Shown here piece by piece: positions 8,322-16,691 of a stretch of 64,000 nucleotides of DNA. The DNA is taken from positions 682,001 through 746,000 of the forward strand of contig NZ_JAEACT010000003.1 in the NCBI RefSeq assembly GCF_021432385.1, read 5' to 3'. Origin of the DNA: Clostridium hydrogenum. Its GTDB lineage: Bacteria > Bacillota > Clostridia > Clostridiales > Clostridiaceae. A program made the position numbers and the translations under genes. Position 1 is the stretch's first letter; the number at the start of each line of letters is the position of its first letter. Below the pieces are notes generated by a model. The model saw nothing but the letters and a program-made list of their open reading frames with translations, did no database searches and was not told the DNA's origin.

Positions 8322-8421
8322 GATAAACCATTTCAACTATAAAAATTCATGTGTATCATAATGCCAAGAAGCCGGCATTTTGATACAAATAAATTTTAAG
8401 TTTCAAGGTGTTTTATCTTTA
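8320..8421 (+). repeat. family B palindromic repeat, copy B1
   Basis: About 102 bp, starting TAGATAAACCATTTCAACTA and ending in its imperfect inverse (TTTCAAGGTGTTTTATCTTTA). The centre is an ATAATGCC-AAGAAGCC-GGCATTTT hairpin. Four full copies of nearly the same length occur in the window (also 40108, 45265 and 52014). Confidence 0.8.
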
Positions 8422-8477
8422 ATACTAAATGACAAATAAAATAAAAAAATCATTATTTAAAACTTTTTATGTACTTA

Positions 8478-8506
8478 TTGTAAATTTAAATTAAATGGTG
8501 TATTAT
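8478..8506 (+). promoter_or_regulatory. promoter of the surface amylase gene
   Basis: TTGTAA (8478-8483) and TATTAT (8501-8506) are separated by exactly 17 bp, a good sigma-A promoter. The transcript would start at about 8513, about 70 nt before the ATG, just ahead of two cre-like boxes. Confidence 0.65.
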
Positions 8507-8514
8507 ATTTCTTA

Positions 8515-8550
8515 GTAAAACGTTTGCACTCATTTGTGCAACCGTTTGCA
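8515..8550 (+). promoter_or_regulatory. two cre-like boxes (CcpA catabolite repression)
   Basis: Box 1, GTAAAACGTTTGCA (8515-8528), differs from the cre consensus TGNAANCGNWNNCA at two left-half positions. Box 2, TGCAACCGTTTGCA (8537-8550), matches it fully. Both lie at or just downstream of the inferred transcription start, where CcpA would block RNA polymerase. Repression of a starch enzyme by glucose fits; a LacI-family sugar regulator is an alternative owner of these sites. Confidence 0.65.
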
Positions 8551-8581
8551 TATCCTATATATTACAAGGGGGAATTAATTA

Positions 8582-11500
8582 ATGAAAAAAGCCAAAAGAA
8601 CAAAACTTCTAAGCTTTGTAGCAGTGTTTTTCTTTTTATTCAGCTTAATACCTAACTTAGGCACAAACATAAAAGCTGCTGAAAATGAAAACCTGCCTTC
8701 TGCTGACACCATTGTTACACTTGTAGGAGACTTTCTAAAGGCACAAGATATGGGAAATGACTGGGATCCTAAAAATACAGCTTCTGTTATGAATGTATTC
8801 CCAAATGGGGTATATGAGTTAACTGTTAACTTTAAAAAAGCTGGCAATTACAACTACAAAATTGCTCTAAATGAAAGCTTTGATGAAAATTATGGTGATA
8901 ACTTTGCAAAGGGTGGTAACAATAAAGCATTAAATGTTACAAAAGCTGGCAAAGTTACTTTTAGAGCAGATTTTAAAAACAAAACATTATATGACTCAAT
9001 AAATAATCCAGATAAATTTAAAAATACTGCCACCGTAACTGGATCACTTGCCCAAAGTGGTGGAAAGGATTGGACTCCATCTGATGATAGCTATGATCTT
9101 GATTACATTGGAAATGGTTTTTATAAAAAAAGCTTTGCCTTAAAGAAAGGAAATTATGAATACAAGGTTGCTTATGATCATAAATGGTCAAATGGAGAAG
9201 TTCAAGATAATGTAAAGTTTTCACTGGACAAAGATCAAACCGTAACCTTTATTTCAAATCCTGATTTAAATATATGCACTAATAGTATTTCATCTCCAGA
9301 GGTTTCTCTTATAGGTGAAATAAGAAATAAAGGAAATGACAATTGGAATGAAAAACTTCAAGGCTTTGAATTTTCACCATTAAACAATGATGGTGAGTAT
9401 ATTTATAGTTCTTTTATTCCTGAGGGTACTTATCAATATAAAACTTGTCTAAACTATGCATGGGATAACGCTATACCTAGTGGCGCTACTAATGACTCAA
9501 TAAAAGTACCGACTGGTGGAAAATTTGTTGTTTTTATCTGCGACGTTAAAAATAAAACTGTGTATGATTCAATTAATGATGCTGATAAAGTTTCTACTGC
9601 ACTAGGACTTAAAGTTGCCCCACAAAAATTGACAAGCCCTACTATAAATGACACTGGTACTGTAACTTTTTCATATAAAAATGATGACGCTAAAGAAGTA
9701 TATCTTGCCGGCGATTTTACGAACTGGGAAAACAATAAAAAGCCAATGACAAAAGATCAAAATGGTACCTGGACAGTTACTTTAAGACTTGGAGATAGTG
9801 CAGCTGCCTATGCATACAAATTTATTGCAGATGGTAAGTATGTTACTGATCCATCAAATTCAAACATAGATAAAGCTGGAAATTCAACTTTTAGCTTTCC
9901 AAAATATTCAGGAAGAAAAATAACAGTTCCTGGAACCGAGCAAGTATATGCTGGCGGCTCAAATTGGGACCCTGCATCTGATAAAACCGTAATGTCCTAT
10001 TTAGGAAACGGCATTTATTCCTTAACAGTAAAAAACATTCCTGCTGGAAGCTATGAATACAAAGTAGCTGCAAACGGAAGTTGGGATGAAAATTACGGTG
10101 CAGGCGCAAGATCAGGTGGAGATAATATAACAATGCTTGTTCCTTCCACTGAAGACATTACTTTCTTATATAATGATGATTCACATGTAATCGTTGACTC
10201 CACTAGCTACAAAAAAGTTGATGTAAAACTTACTGGCACTGGAATACCTGACGGTACTTATTTGAAGGATGACACACTCTCTGGAATTTATTCTGCAAAG
10301 GTTTCTCTTAAAAAGGGAGATTATAAGGATTTAAAATTAGTAATGCAAAATAAAGAAGTGCCTGTAGGCGAATTAAATGTAACCTCTGATAGAATAGTGA
10401 CTATAAGTTATGATCCAAATACAGATATAGTTTTCAATGACTTGTCTGACAAAAAAATAAATACTGCTGCTTTATACTTTAACTCTAAACTCTCTGATTA
10501 TAAAGCTCCTTATGGTGCGGTTCCTACAGGTTCAACGGTAACATTTAACCTAAAAGCAGCAAAGGGAGATTTAACTCATGCTTACCTAGTATTACAAACT
10601 CCAAATGGCACAGAAAAACTTGAAATGAAACTAGACGGTACTTTTGGAGATGGAAATGCTAAGTGGACTGCAACTTATACACCTACTGCCATAGAAATGG
10701 ACAAATATTACTTTGTAGTAACTAATGGCTCAGATGTAAAAGCTTATGGCGATGATGATGGGTACTTTGGTCCAGGCGCACCTAATGATCTTGGAAAAGT
10801 AAGATTATATGATATGAATGTTTACGATAAAGATTTCAAAACCCCTGATTGGTTTAAAAATGCAGTAGTTTATCAAATATTCCCTGATAGATTTTTTGAT
10901 GGCGATACTTCAAATGACACTGCTCAAAAAACTGCAAGGGGCAGCCTCGGCTATGAATTCTATAATGATTGGTATTCTATCCCTGAAGATCCTACTCTAG
11001 AATTTACGAGTGACGGAAAGCCTAATCCAGATTATAAAGGTACAAAGGGTGATGGTCAGTGGTCTAATGAAATATATGGTGGAGATTTAGCTGGAATACA
11101 AAAGAAATTAAATTATCTTCAAGCACTTGGCGTAAATGTATTATATCTAAATCCAATAAGTCAATCTATATCAAACCACAGATATGATACAACAGATTAT
11201 CATAATGTAGATCCACTATTAGGTTCAATGGATAATTTTGTTTCACTTGCAAAGGAAGCTCATAAAAGAGGTATGCATGTAATTCTTGATGGTGTATTTA
11301 ATCACGTATCTGATGATTCTATTTATTTTGATAGATATGGCAAATACATGGCTAAGGGAAAACCTATTGGAGCATACCAATATTGGTCTAGAGTTTATGA
11401 TTTAATGAATTTAAAAGGTTTAAGCCAAAGTGATGCTGAGAAAAAAGTAACTGAAGATTTAGCATCTCAAGGAATAACAGATCTTCACTATAAAGATTGG

Positions 11501-12886
11501 TTTAATATAAGTAATAAAAAAATTGCAGCAGTTACTGGTGATCCTGAACACTATGACTACGAAGGCTGGGATGGTTATGATTCTATGCCGGTTATTCAAG
11601 CTTTAAATGGTTCAGAATACAATGTTACAACTTGGGCAAATGAGATTATAGACGGCCCAAATGCCAATTCAACTTATTGGTTAAAACAAGGTTCTGACGG
11701 TTGGAGACTCGATGTTGCAAATGAAGTTTCAGATGAAACCTGGAGACACTTTAGGCAAGCTGTTAAAAATGAAGGCGACAATGTAATCATAGGCGAAATT
11801 TGGACTGATGCTTCAAAATACTTGCTTGGAGATATGTATGATTCTGTAATGAACTACAGATTCAGAGGCCCTGTAATGAATTTTGTAAAAGGTACAACCG
11901 ACGACAATACTACTAAATACAGTGCTGTAGATGCCATGAATGAACTTGAGACTATGAGAGAACAATATCCTAAAGAAGCCTTTGAAGCTATGCTTAACCT
12001 TGTGGATTCTCATGATACTCAAAGGATAATCTCAGCCTTTGATGGAGCTCCTAAAGGTACAAAATCTATAGCCGGTGATCCATCTGCTTCTGCACTTGCA
12101 AAAATGAAGATGATACCTCTTATACAAATGACCTACCCAGGTGCTCCTTGCATTTACTATGGTGATGAAGCTGGAATGCCTGGTGGTGATGACCCTGATA
12201 ACCGTCGTGGAATGATTTGGGGTAAAGGAAATCAAGATTTAGTTGAATGGTATGCAACTTTAATTGCAATAAGAAAAAGTAATGCTGTACTAAGAACTGG
12301 TGATATATCGCCTATAACTGTTCCTGATGCTTACAAAGATGATGTTTTAGCTTATACTCGTGACGATCCAAAAGATCATGCTGTTATTGCTATAAACAGA
12401 AGAACAACCAGCATAAACTCAATTACACTAGCTGTACCTTCTGTACCTGATGGAACAAGACTTACAAATGCTCTTAATCCTACGGAACACTATACTGTAA
12501 TTGACGGCAAGGTTACTGTAAATATTCCTGAACAATCCGGTGTAATACTTTTATCCGATTACAATTTAACTGGACTTAATCTAACAAACTTAAAAGATGC
12601 CTATGATCCAAGTTACATTGTACCTGTTAAAACTACACCTGTTACTCCAGGTAAAACTGGAAATGGAACTACAACAGGAAGTGGAAGTACTACAACAACC
12701 GGAAAAACAACGACAACTGGTAATAATTCTTCTTCTAGCTCAAATTCAGTTTCAAAAAATACTTTAGCTGTTCTTCCTAAAACAGGTTCAGCTTTAGATA
12801 CTGTTTTACTTGTTGAAATTGGGTTTATAATTATACTAAGCGGTGCAGTTTGCTTGGTGATTTATAGAAAGAAAATATTGAAGTAG
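8582..12886 (+). CDS. cell-wall-anchored multidomain alpha-amylase / pullulanase-type enzyme (GH13)
   Basis: A 1434-residue extracellular starch hydrolase. A signal peptide spans residues 1-32. Four related pullulanase-type (X25-like) beta domains follow at about 40-145, 146-240, 241-335 and 440-540, each with a Y-x-Y-K core. A CBM48-like module (VYLAGDFTNWENN) lies near 375, then an amylase N-domain, and the GH13 barrel at about 755-1260. Catalytic residues are visible: nucleophile Asp1044 in GWRLDVANE, acid/base Glu1072 in IIGEIW, and Asp1145 in DSHDTQR. The tail has a Thr/Ser/Gly linker, sortase motif LPKTG (1398-1402), a membrane helix and RKK. The start has AAGGGGG nine bases upstream. 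The exact specificity (alpha-1,4, alpha-1,6 or both) is not decidable here. Confidence 0.92.
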   Translation: MKKAKRTKLLSFVAVFFFLFSLIPNLGTNIKAAENENLPSADTIVTLVGDFLKAQDMGNDWDPKNTASVMNVFPNGVYELTVNFKKAGNYNYKIALNESFDENYGDNFAKGGNNKALNVTKAGKVTFRADFKNKTLYDSINNPDKFKNTATVTGSLAQSGGKDWTPSDDSYDLDYIGNGFYKKSFALKKGNYEYKVAYDHKWSNGEVQDNVKFSLDKDQTVTFISNPDLNICTNSISSPEVSLIGEIRNKGNDNWNEKLQGFEFSPLNNDGEYIYSSFIPEGTYQYKTCLNYAWDNAIPSGATNDSIKVPTGGKFVVFICDVKNKTVYDSINDADKVSTALGLKVAPQKLTSPTINDTGTVTFSYKNDDAKEVYLAGDFTNWENNKKPMTKDQNGTWTVTLRLGDSAAAYAYKFIADGKYVTDPSNSNIDKAGNSTFSFPKYSGRKITVPGTEQVYAGGSNWDPASDKTVMSYLGNGIYSLTVKNIPAGSYEYKVAANGSWDENYGAGARSGGDNITMLVPSTEDITFLYNDDSHVIVDSTSYKKVDVKLTGTGIPDGTYLKDDTLSGIYSAKVSLKKGDYKDLKLVMQNKEVPVGELNVTSDRIVTISYDPNTDIVFNDLSDKKINTAALYFNSKLSDYKAPYGAVPTGSTVTFNLKAAKGDLTHAYLVLQTPNGTEKLEMKLDGTFGDGNAKWTATYTPTAIEMDKYYFVVTNGSDVKAYGDDDGYFGPGAPNDLGKVRLYDMNVYDKDFKTPDWFKNAVVYQIFPDRFFDGDTSNDTAQKTARGSLGYEFYNDWYSIPEDPTLEFTSDGKPNPDYKGTKGDGQWSNEIYGGDLAGIQKKLNYLQALGVNVLYLNPISQSISNHRYDTTDYHNVDPLLGSMDNFVSLAKEAHKRGMHVILDGVFNHVSDDSIYFDRYGKYMAKGKPIGAYQYWSRVYDLMNLKGLSQSDAEKKVTEDLASQGITDLHYKDWFNISNKKIAAVTGDPEHYDYEGWDGYDSMPVIQALNGSEYNVTTWANEIIDGPNANSTYWLKQGSDGWRLDVANEVSDETWRHFRQAVKNEGDNVIIGEIWTDASKYLLGDMYDSVMNYRFRGPVMNFVKGTTDDNTTKYSAVDAMNELETMREQYPKEAFEAMLNLVDSHDTQRIISAFDGAPKGTKSIAGDPSASALAKMKMIPLIQMTYPGAPCIYYGDEAGMPGGDDPDNRRGMIWGKGNQDLVEWYATLIAIRKSNAVLRTGDISPITVPDAYKDDVLAYTRDDPKDHAVIAINRRTTSINSITLAVPSVPDGTRLTNALNPTEHYTVIDGKVTVNIPEQSGVILLSDYNLTGLNLTNLKDAYDPSYIVPVKTTPVTPGKTGNGTTTGSGSTTTTGKTTTTGNNSSSSSNSVSKNTLAVLPKTGSALDTVLLVEIGFIIILSGAVCLVIYRKKILK

Positions 12887-12892
12887 TTAAAG

Positions 12893-12922
12893 TGGAGATG
12901 GCTGGAAGGTCATCTCCATTTT
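12893..12922 (+). terminator. intrinsic terminator of the amylase gene
   Basis: TGGAGATG (12893-12900) and CATCTCCA (12911-12918) form an 8-bp stem with a 10-nt loop, followed by TTTTATT, starting seven bases after the stop codon. Confidence 0.8.
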
Positions 12923-13081
12923 ATTACAATGGTTATCATTTACTTGAGATACAGTTCGCCGTACCATATTGCAACCCCTTCCCTTCATAAATCATATTTA
13001 TCCTTACTTTCAAATTCAAATTTTCATCATAACTTTTTACACAAAAATATAGATAGACTAAATCAGCCTATCTAATAACTT

Positions 13082-14641
13082 CTATATTTCTTCAATTTTA
13101 CAACTATGTTCTTTTCTCTTTGAGTCATAACATATTGCTACTGCTAATATCTTCTTATCCTCATTCTCTTTTCTAAACTTTTCTACATATTCTTTTTTTC
13201 TTATTTGATTTATTGCCACCTCTGGAATTTCATCCTTCTTAAGTTCAACTATAAAAGCAGTATCATTCTTTCTTCTAGGGTGAAAAGCAAAATCCGCGTA
13301 TCCTTTTCCCGTTTTTTCTTCTCTTTCTATTCTATAGGTATCTCTAGCAGAAAGATACGCCAAAGTTAACACACATGATAAACTGTTTTCATCATTATAC
13401 TGAAGTATTGGTATTTCTGAGTTGTGGACATCATGCAGTATCTCTTCCACAGTTTTTGTATCCCCATTAACTGTTGCTTTTAGCATTCTTTTCGAGCTTT
13501 CTAATATCTCAGAAACATAACCAAAGGATTTATCCTTTAATGCCTTTTCAAATTCCTTCATAAGTTCCTTGTTAGGTATTTTTAAATATCCATCATAATA
13601 GGATAAAAAACCAAGTACTATCATAGCGGAATATATTTCTTCTTTAGTTCTCGGCACTCCTTGCCCGGCTCTAAATTCCTCATCTATTATAATATCAATT
13701 TCCTCACCTGATACCATTTCTATAACATCATCTCTAATTTCTAGAGTATTGTATTTAAGATACTCTGCTACTTCGTCCATAGCACCAGTATTAGTCCAAT
13801 AACTTTCACAATAGTTATTTTGAAGTGCTTTTACTACTGATCTTGGATTATATACTTTAACTCCTTTTGCAGTTAAATAGCCATTATACCAACTTTCTAA
13901 TTCCTTAAAACTAATATTTTTATTTTTATTACAAAGCATCTTAACTTCATCTTCCGTAAATCCAAAATACTCATCAAAGGTTCTATCTTTTAAAAATGTA
14001 AACTCATCAAACATATTAAGTGCCGAACCACTAGAATACTTCTTTATAGGAAGAACACCTGTCATATATACTAAAGCTACATAAGACTGATCCTTTAAAA
14101 GATTTCTCAAAAACTCCAAAAAATTATTTTGATTTTCTAGAAAAAGATTGTTAGTGAAGATATAATCCCACTCATCTAAAACAAAAATAAATTTTTCCTG
14201 AGATTTTTCAATGATCCTCTTAAGACTGTCGCTATTACATATATCTTTTATATCAAAGGAGTCTACTAACTCTTTTTTTAATTCATTTATTATATTATTT
14301 ATATACTCTTCATAAGTTTTCATATTATCAGGTATTTCATTGAAGGATATATTTATCACATTATACTTATTTAAATGTTCAATATAAGTTTCTGATTTGC
14401 TTATATTGAGTGTATCAAAAATTTCTTTTGAATCTACTGCCTTAGAATAATACGCTCCTACCATATTAAGGGCACTAGATTTACCAAATCTTCTTGGTCT
14501 AGTTACACATACATACTTATCAGAAGTTTCTATAACTTCACTTAACTTCTCAATAAGTAAAGATTTATCCACAAAATATTTGCTTCTGTATAGGTTTTTA
14601 TAATTTTCTAAAGGCTTATTAGTATTTAAGTATACTGCCAT
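13082..14641 (-). CDS. AAA-ATPase with C-terminal PD-(D/E)XK nuclease-like domain (DUF1703 type)
   Basis: Counted from ATG 14641 the protein has 519 residues. The N-terminus carries a P-loop in VTRPRRFGKSSALNM and a Walker B-like FIFVLDEWDYIF. The C-terminal part has a PD-(D/E)XK pattern, YADFAFHP followed by FIVELKKDE. This family is widespread in clostridia and anaerobes, often in many copies; its role is unsettled (defence or mobile-element links have been suggested). I prefer ATG 14641 because AGGAG stands eight bases upstream; an upstream in-frame ATG at 14671 has no such site. It is monocistronic, with palindrome E1 just upstream. Confidence 0.85.
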   Translation of the reverse strand: MAVYLNTNKPLENYKNLYRSKYFVDKSLLIEKLSEVIETSDKYVCVTRPRRFGKSSALNMVGAYYSKAVDSKEIFDTLNISKSETYIEHLNKYNVINISFNEIPDNMKTYEEYINNIINELKKELVDSFDIKDICNSDSLKRIIEKSQEKFIFVLDEWDYIFTNNLFLENQNNFLEFLRNLLKDQSYVALVYMTGVLPIKKYSSGSALNMFDEFTFLKDRTFDEYFGFTEDEVKMLCNKNKNISFKELESWYNGYLTAKGVKVYNPRSVVKALQNNYCESYWTNTGAMDEVAEYLKYNTLEIRDDVIEMVSGEEIDIIIDEEFRAGQGVPRTKEEIYSAMIVLGFLSYYDGYLKIPNKELMKEFEKALKDKSFGYVSEILESSKRMLKATVNGDTKTVEEILHDVHNSEIPILQYNDENSLSCVLTLAYLSARDTYRIEREEKTGKGYADFAFHPRRKNDTAFIVELKKDEIPEVAINQIRKKEYVEKFRKENEDKKILAVAICYDSKRKEHSCKIEEI

Positions 14642-14697
14642 CTCATCTTCTCCTTTCCATTTACTCGCCATAAAAACTATAATAATATATTTATTGG

Positions 14698-14745
14698 GCT
14701 ATGTTTTAAATAAGTGTTGATTTTCACACTTATTTAAAACATAGC
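14698..14745. repeat. 48-bp perfect palindrome, copy E1
   Basis: A perfect 20-bp stem, GCTATGTTTTAAATAAGTGT with its exact inverse, around the 8-nt loop TGATTTTC. The exact reverse complement of the whole 48 bp recurs at 60690-60737. The shared flank TTCCTT lies on the 3' side of E1 and, in inverse, beside E2. Confidence 0.85.
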
Positions 14746-14895
14746 TTCCTTAAAAACTTCATCCTTAATAAGATATCCCTGCTTACAAAACTACCATTAC
14801 ATTTATTATAGCATAAGCCAATGATCCTTTTAATAGCATTGGCTTATTTCTCAATATTTAATCATATTCTATTTATTTGGGATCACTGTAACCCT

Positions 14896-16272
14896 TTATA
14901 TATCTGCACTCTCACCCTTCGTAACATTACCCTTGCGAAGCTTAGCTCTAGCATAAAAGAAAATGCCTACCTGTCCAATTCCAGCCAATGCCCAAGTAAC
15001 AGGGTAACATGCAAAAAGCACAACCTCTGTATGATACCAGTTAAAAATTGTAGCTAGCCAAATAATTCGCATAAGACAAGCACCTACTAGTGTAGAAATC
15101 ATAGGTGATATAGAATAACCCATGGCACGTGTCAGTCCTGGATACACGTTCATCATGCCGCAGGTGAAGTATGCAACCATCATGACTTTAATACGCAAAA
15201 TGCCAAGCTTAATAACCTCTGGATCAGATGTAAAAATCCCAAGCAGCTGTTTTGAAAAAATTACTGTTACACCACCCAAAATAATCCATGTGGCAAAAAT
15301 TAATGCTGTACACACTTTTGCAATAGTATCAATTCGATTATATTTCTTTGCTCCCATATTCTGTCCAGTAAAAGAAATTGCTGCATTATAATAGGCATTC
15401 ATTGTCGTACCCATATAGTTTTCAACATTGCTTGCAGCCGCACTAGAAGCAACCATAATAGATCCAAAAGAATTAACCGCTGATTGGATTAGTACATTTG
15501 AAATAGAGAACAATAATCCCTGCATTCCTGCTGGCAAACCAATTCTCACAATGTCTTTTAGCTTATGCTTATCAATACACATTTTACGTGGTATAAAACG
15601 TACAGCTCCCTCATATCTGCATAGGCACATCATAATAAGCACCACCGAGATATATTCTGAAATTACTGTAGCAGATGCCACACCAGCTACCCCCATATTT
15701 AGTACAATTACAAAAAAGAGATTAAATATTACATGTATTGTGCCAGCAATGATAAGATAGTACATAGGACGACGGCTATCACCTACAGCACGTAAGATAG
15801 CCGCTGCAAAATTGTATACCATGTTCGCAGGCGTACTGATAAAGTAGATTTTCATGTATATTGTAGACAGCCCGATAATATCCGCTGGAGTACCCATTAG
15901 CTTAAGGAGTGGCTTACAAAGTATGATACCCATAACCATGACAATCAATCCACCAATAATGCTAATGGCTATAGAGGTATGAACAGATCTACTTATATCA
16001 GCTTTACGCTCTGCACCACAATCCCTGGCTACAACAACAGTCGTACCTACTGATAACCCCATAAATAAAGTTATGATAAGGTTAATAAGTGAACCTGTTG
16101 CTCCAACTGCCGCTAATGCCTTACGGCCAGAAAAATGTCCTACCACCACCATATCAGCTGTATTGAACATCAGCTGCAATATATACATCGCCATAATTGG
16201 CAAAGCGAAGATAAATATCTTCTTGAACAACGGGCCGTTACACATATCTACGTTACGATTTTGAGAACTCAT
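14896..16272 (-). CDS. MATE-family efflux transporter
   Basis: A 458-residue membrane protein with about 12 hydrophobic segments and typical MATE features: FALPIMAMYILQLMFNTADMVVVG at the start, ALAAVGATGS, and a second-half repeat from about residue 235. It is probably a cation-coupled exporter of drugs or cationic metabolites. Its codons are visibly richer in G and C than neighbouring genes (for example GCACGTGTC and ACGGCCAG), which may indicate acquisition from another Firmicute. The ribosome site AAGGAAG is about 11 bases from the ATG. It stands alone between two unrelated transcription units. Confidence 0.9.
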   Translation of the reverse strand: MSSQNRNVDMCNGPLFKKIFIFALPIMAMYILQLMFNTADMVVVGHFSGRKALAAVGATGSLINLIITLFMGLSVGTTVVVARDCGAERKADISRSVHTSIAISIIGGLIVMVMGIILCKPLLKLMGTPADIIGLSTIYMKIYFISTPANMVYNFAAAILRAVGDSRRPMYYLIIAGTIHVIFNLFFVIVLNMGVAGVASATVISEYISVVLIMMCLCRYEGAVRFIPRKMCIDKHKLKDIVRIGLPAGMQGLLFSISNVLIQSAVNSFGSIMVASSAAASNVENYMGTTMNAYYNAAISFTGQNMGAKKYNRIDTIAKVCTALIFATWIILGGVTVIFSKQLLGIFTSDPEVIKLGILRIKVMMVAYFTCGMMNVYPGLTRAMGYSISPMISTLVGACLMRIIWLATIFNWYHTEVVLFACYPVTWALAGIGQVGIFFYARAKLRKGNVTKGESADI

Positions 16273-16303
16273 TATTATATTCGCTTCCTTTTCATTTGCT
16301 GTT

Positions 16304-16345
16304 TTGATATACTTTTAAGTTTCAATGTATTTTATTTTTAATCTA
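16304..16345 (+). repeat. degenerate half copy of family B (B6)
   Basis: The sequence around TTTTAAGTTTCAATG followed by a TTTTATTTTTAAT end matches the right half of B1 and B4 with several changes. The left half is not recognisable. Confidence 0.4.
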
Positions 16346-16642
16346 TAAAATAAATTCATAATTTTCCATTGTTTATTTTAATACAAGCTATTTATTAATA
16401 CAATGGCTAAAATAAACTTTCACCATTATATTGGCTCTAATGCTAGGCGCATTGAAAAATCACGCTGAATATTATTTCAACGTGATAATTATAATTTATC
16501 TGCTTCAAATCACTGCCGATTCCAATGCAATCCGCGCCACTTTTAATTTAGGTATTATTAACACTTTTCTTTGCTTTGCATAAACTACTATTTCTTGTTA
16601 TATATTTTTTTAAATCTTGCAAATATTGAAGTAATAAAATAG

Positions 16643-16670
16643 GCTGTGCACTAATTTCTTAATGCACAGC
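16643..16670 (-). terminator. intrinsic terminator of the glycoside operon
   Basis: GCTGTGCA (16643-16650) and TGCACAGC (16663-16670) form an 8-bp stem with a 12-nt loop; on the minus strand it is followed by CTATTTTATTAC. It lies 22 bp beyond the stop of the oligo-1,6-glucosidase gene. Confidence 0.7.
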
Positions 16671-16691
16671 AATTTCTCTGTAGTTTATTTC

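Larger units (their letters stand above)
16273..16691. other. 419-bp non-coding gap
   Basis: It holds a degenerate right half of repeat B (about 16304-16345), the terminator of the downstream-reading glucosidase gene (16643-16670), and otherwise AT-rich sequence with no credible ORF. The presumed promoter for the MATE gene must lie here, but no convincing -35/-10 pair stands out. Confidence 0.5.

Noticed and set aside
14641..14671. Upstream ATG (MASKWKGEDE) as start of the AAA-ATPase gene
   Set aside because: The AGGAG site lies inside this extension and serves ATG 14641; no ribosome site precedes the upstream ATG.
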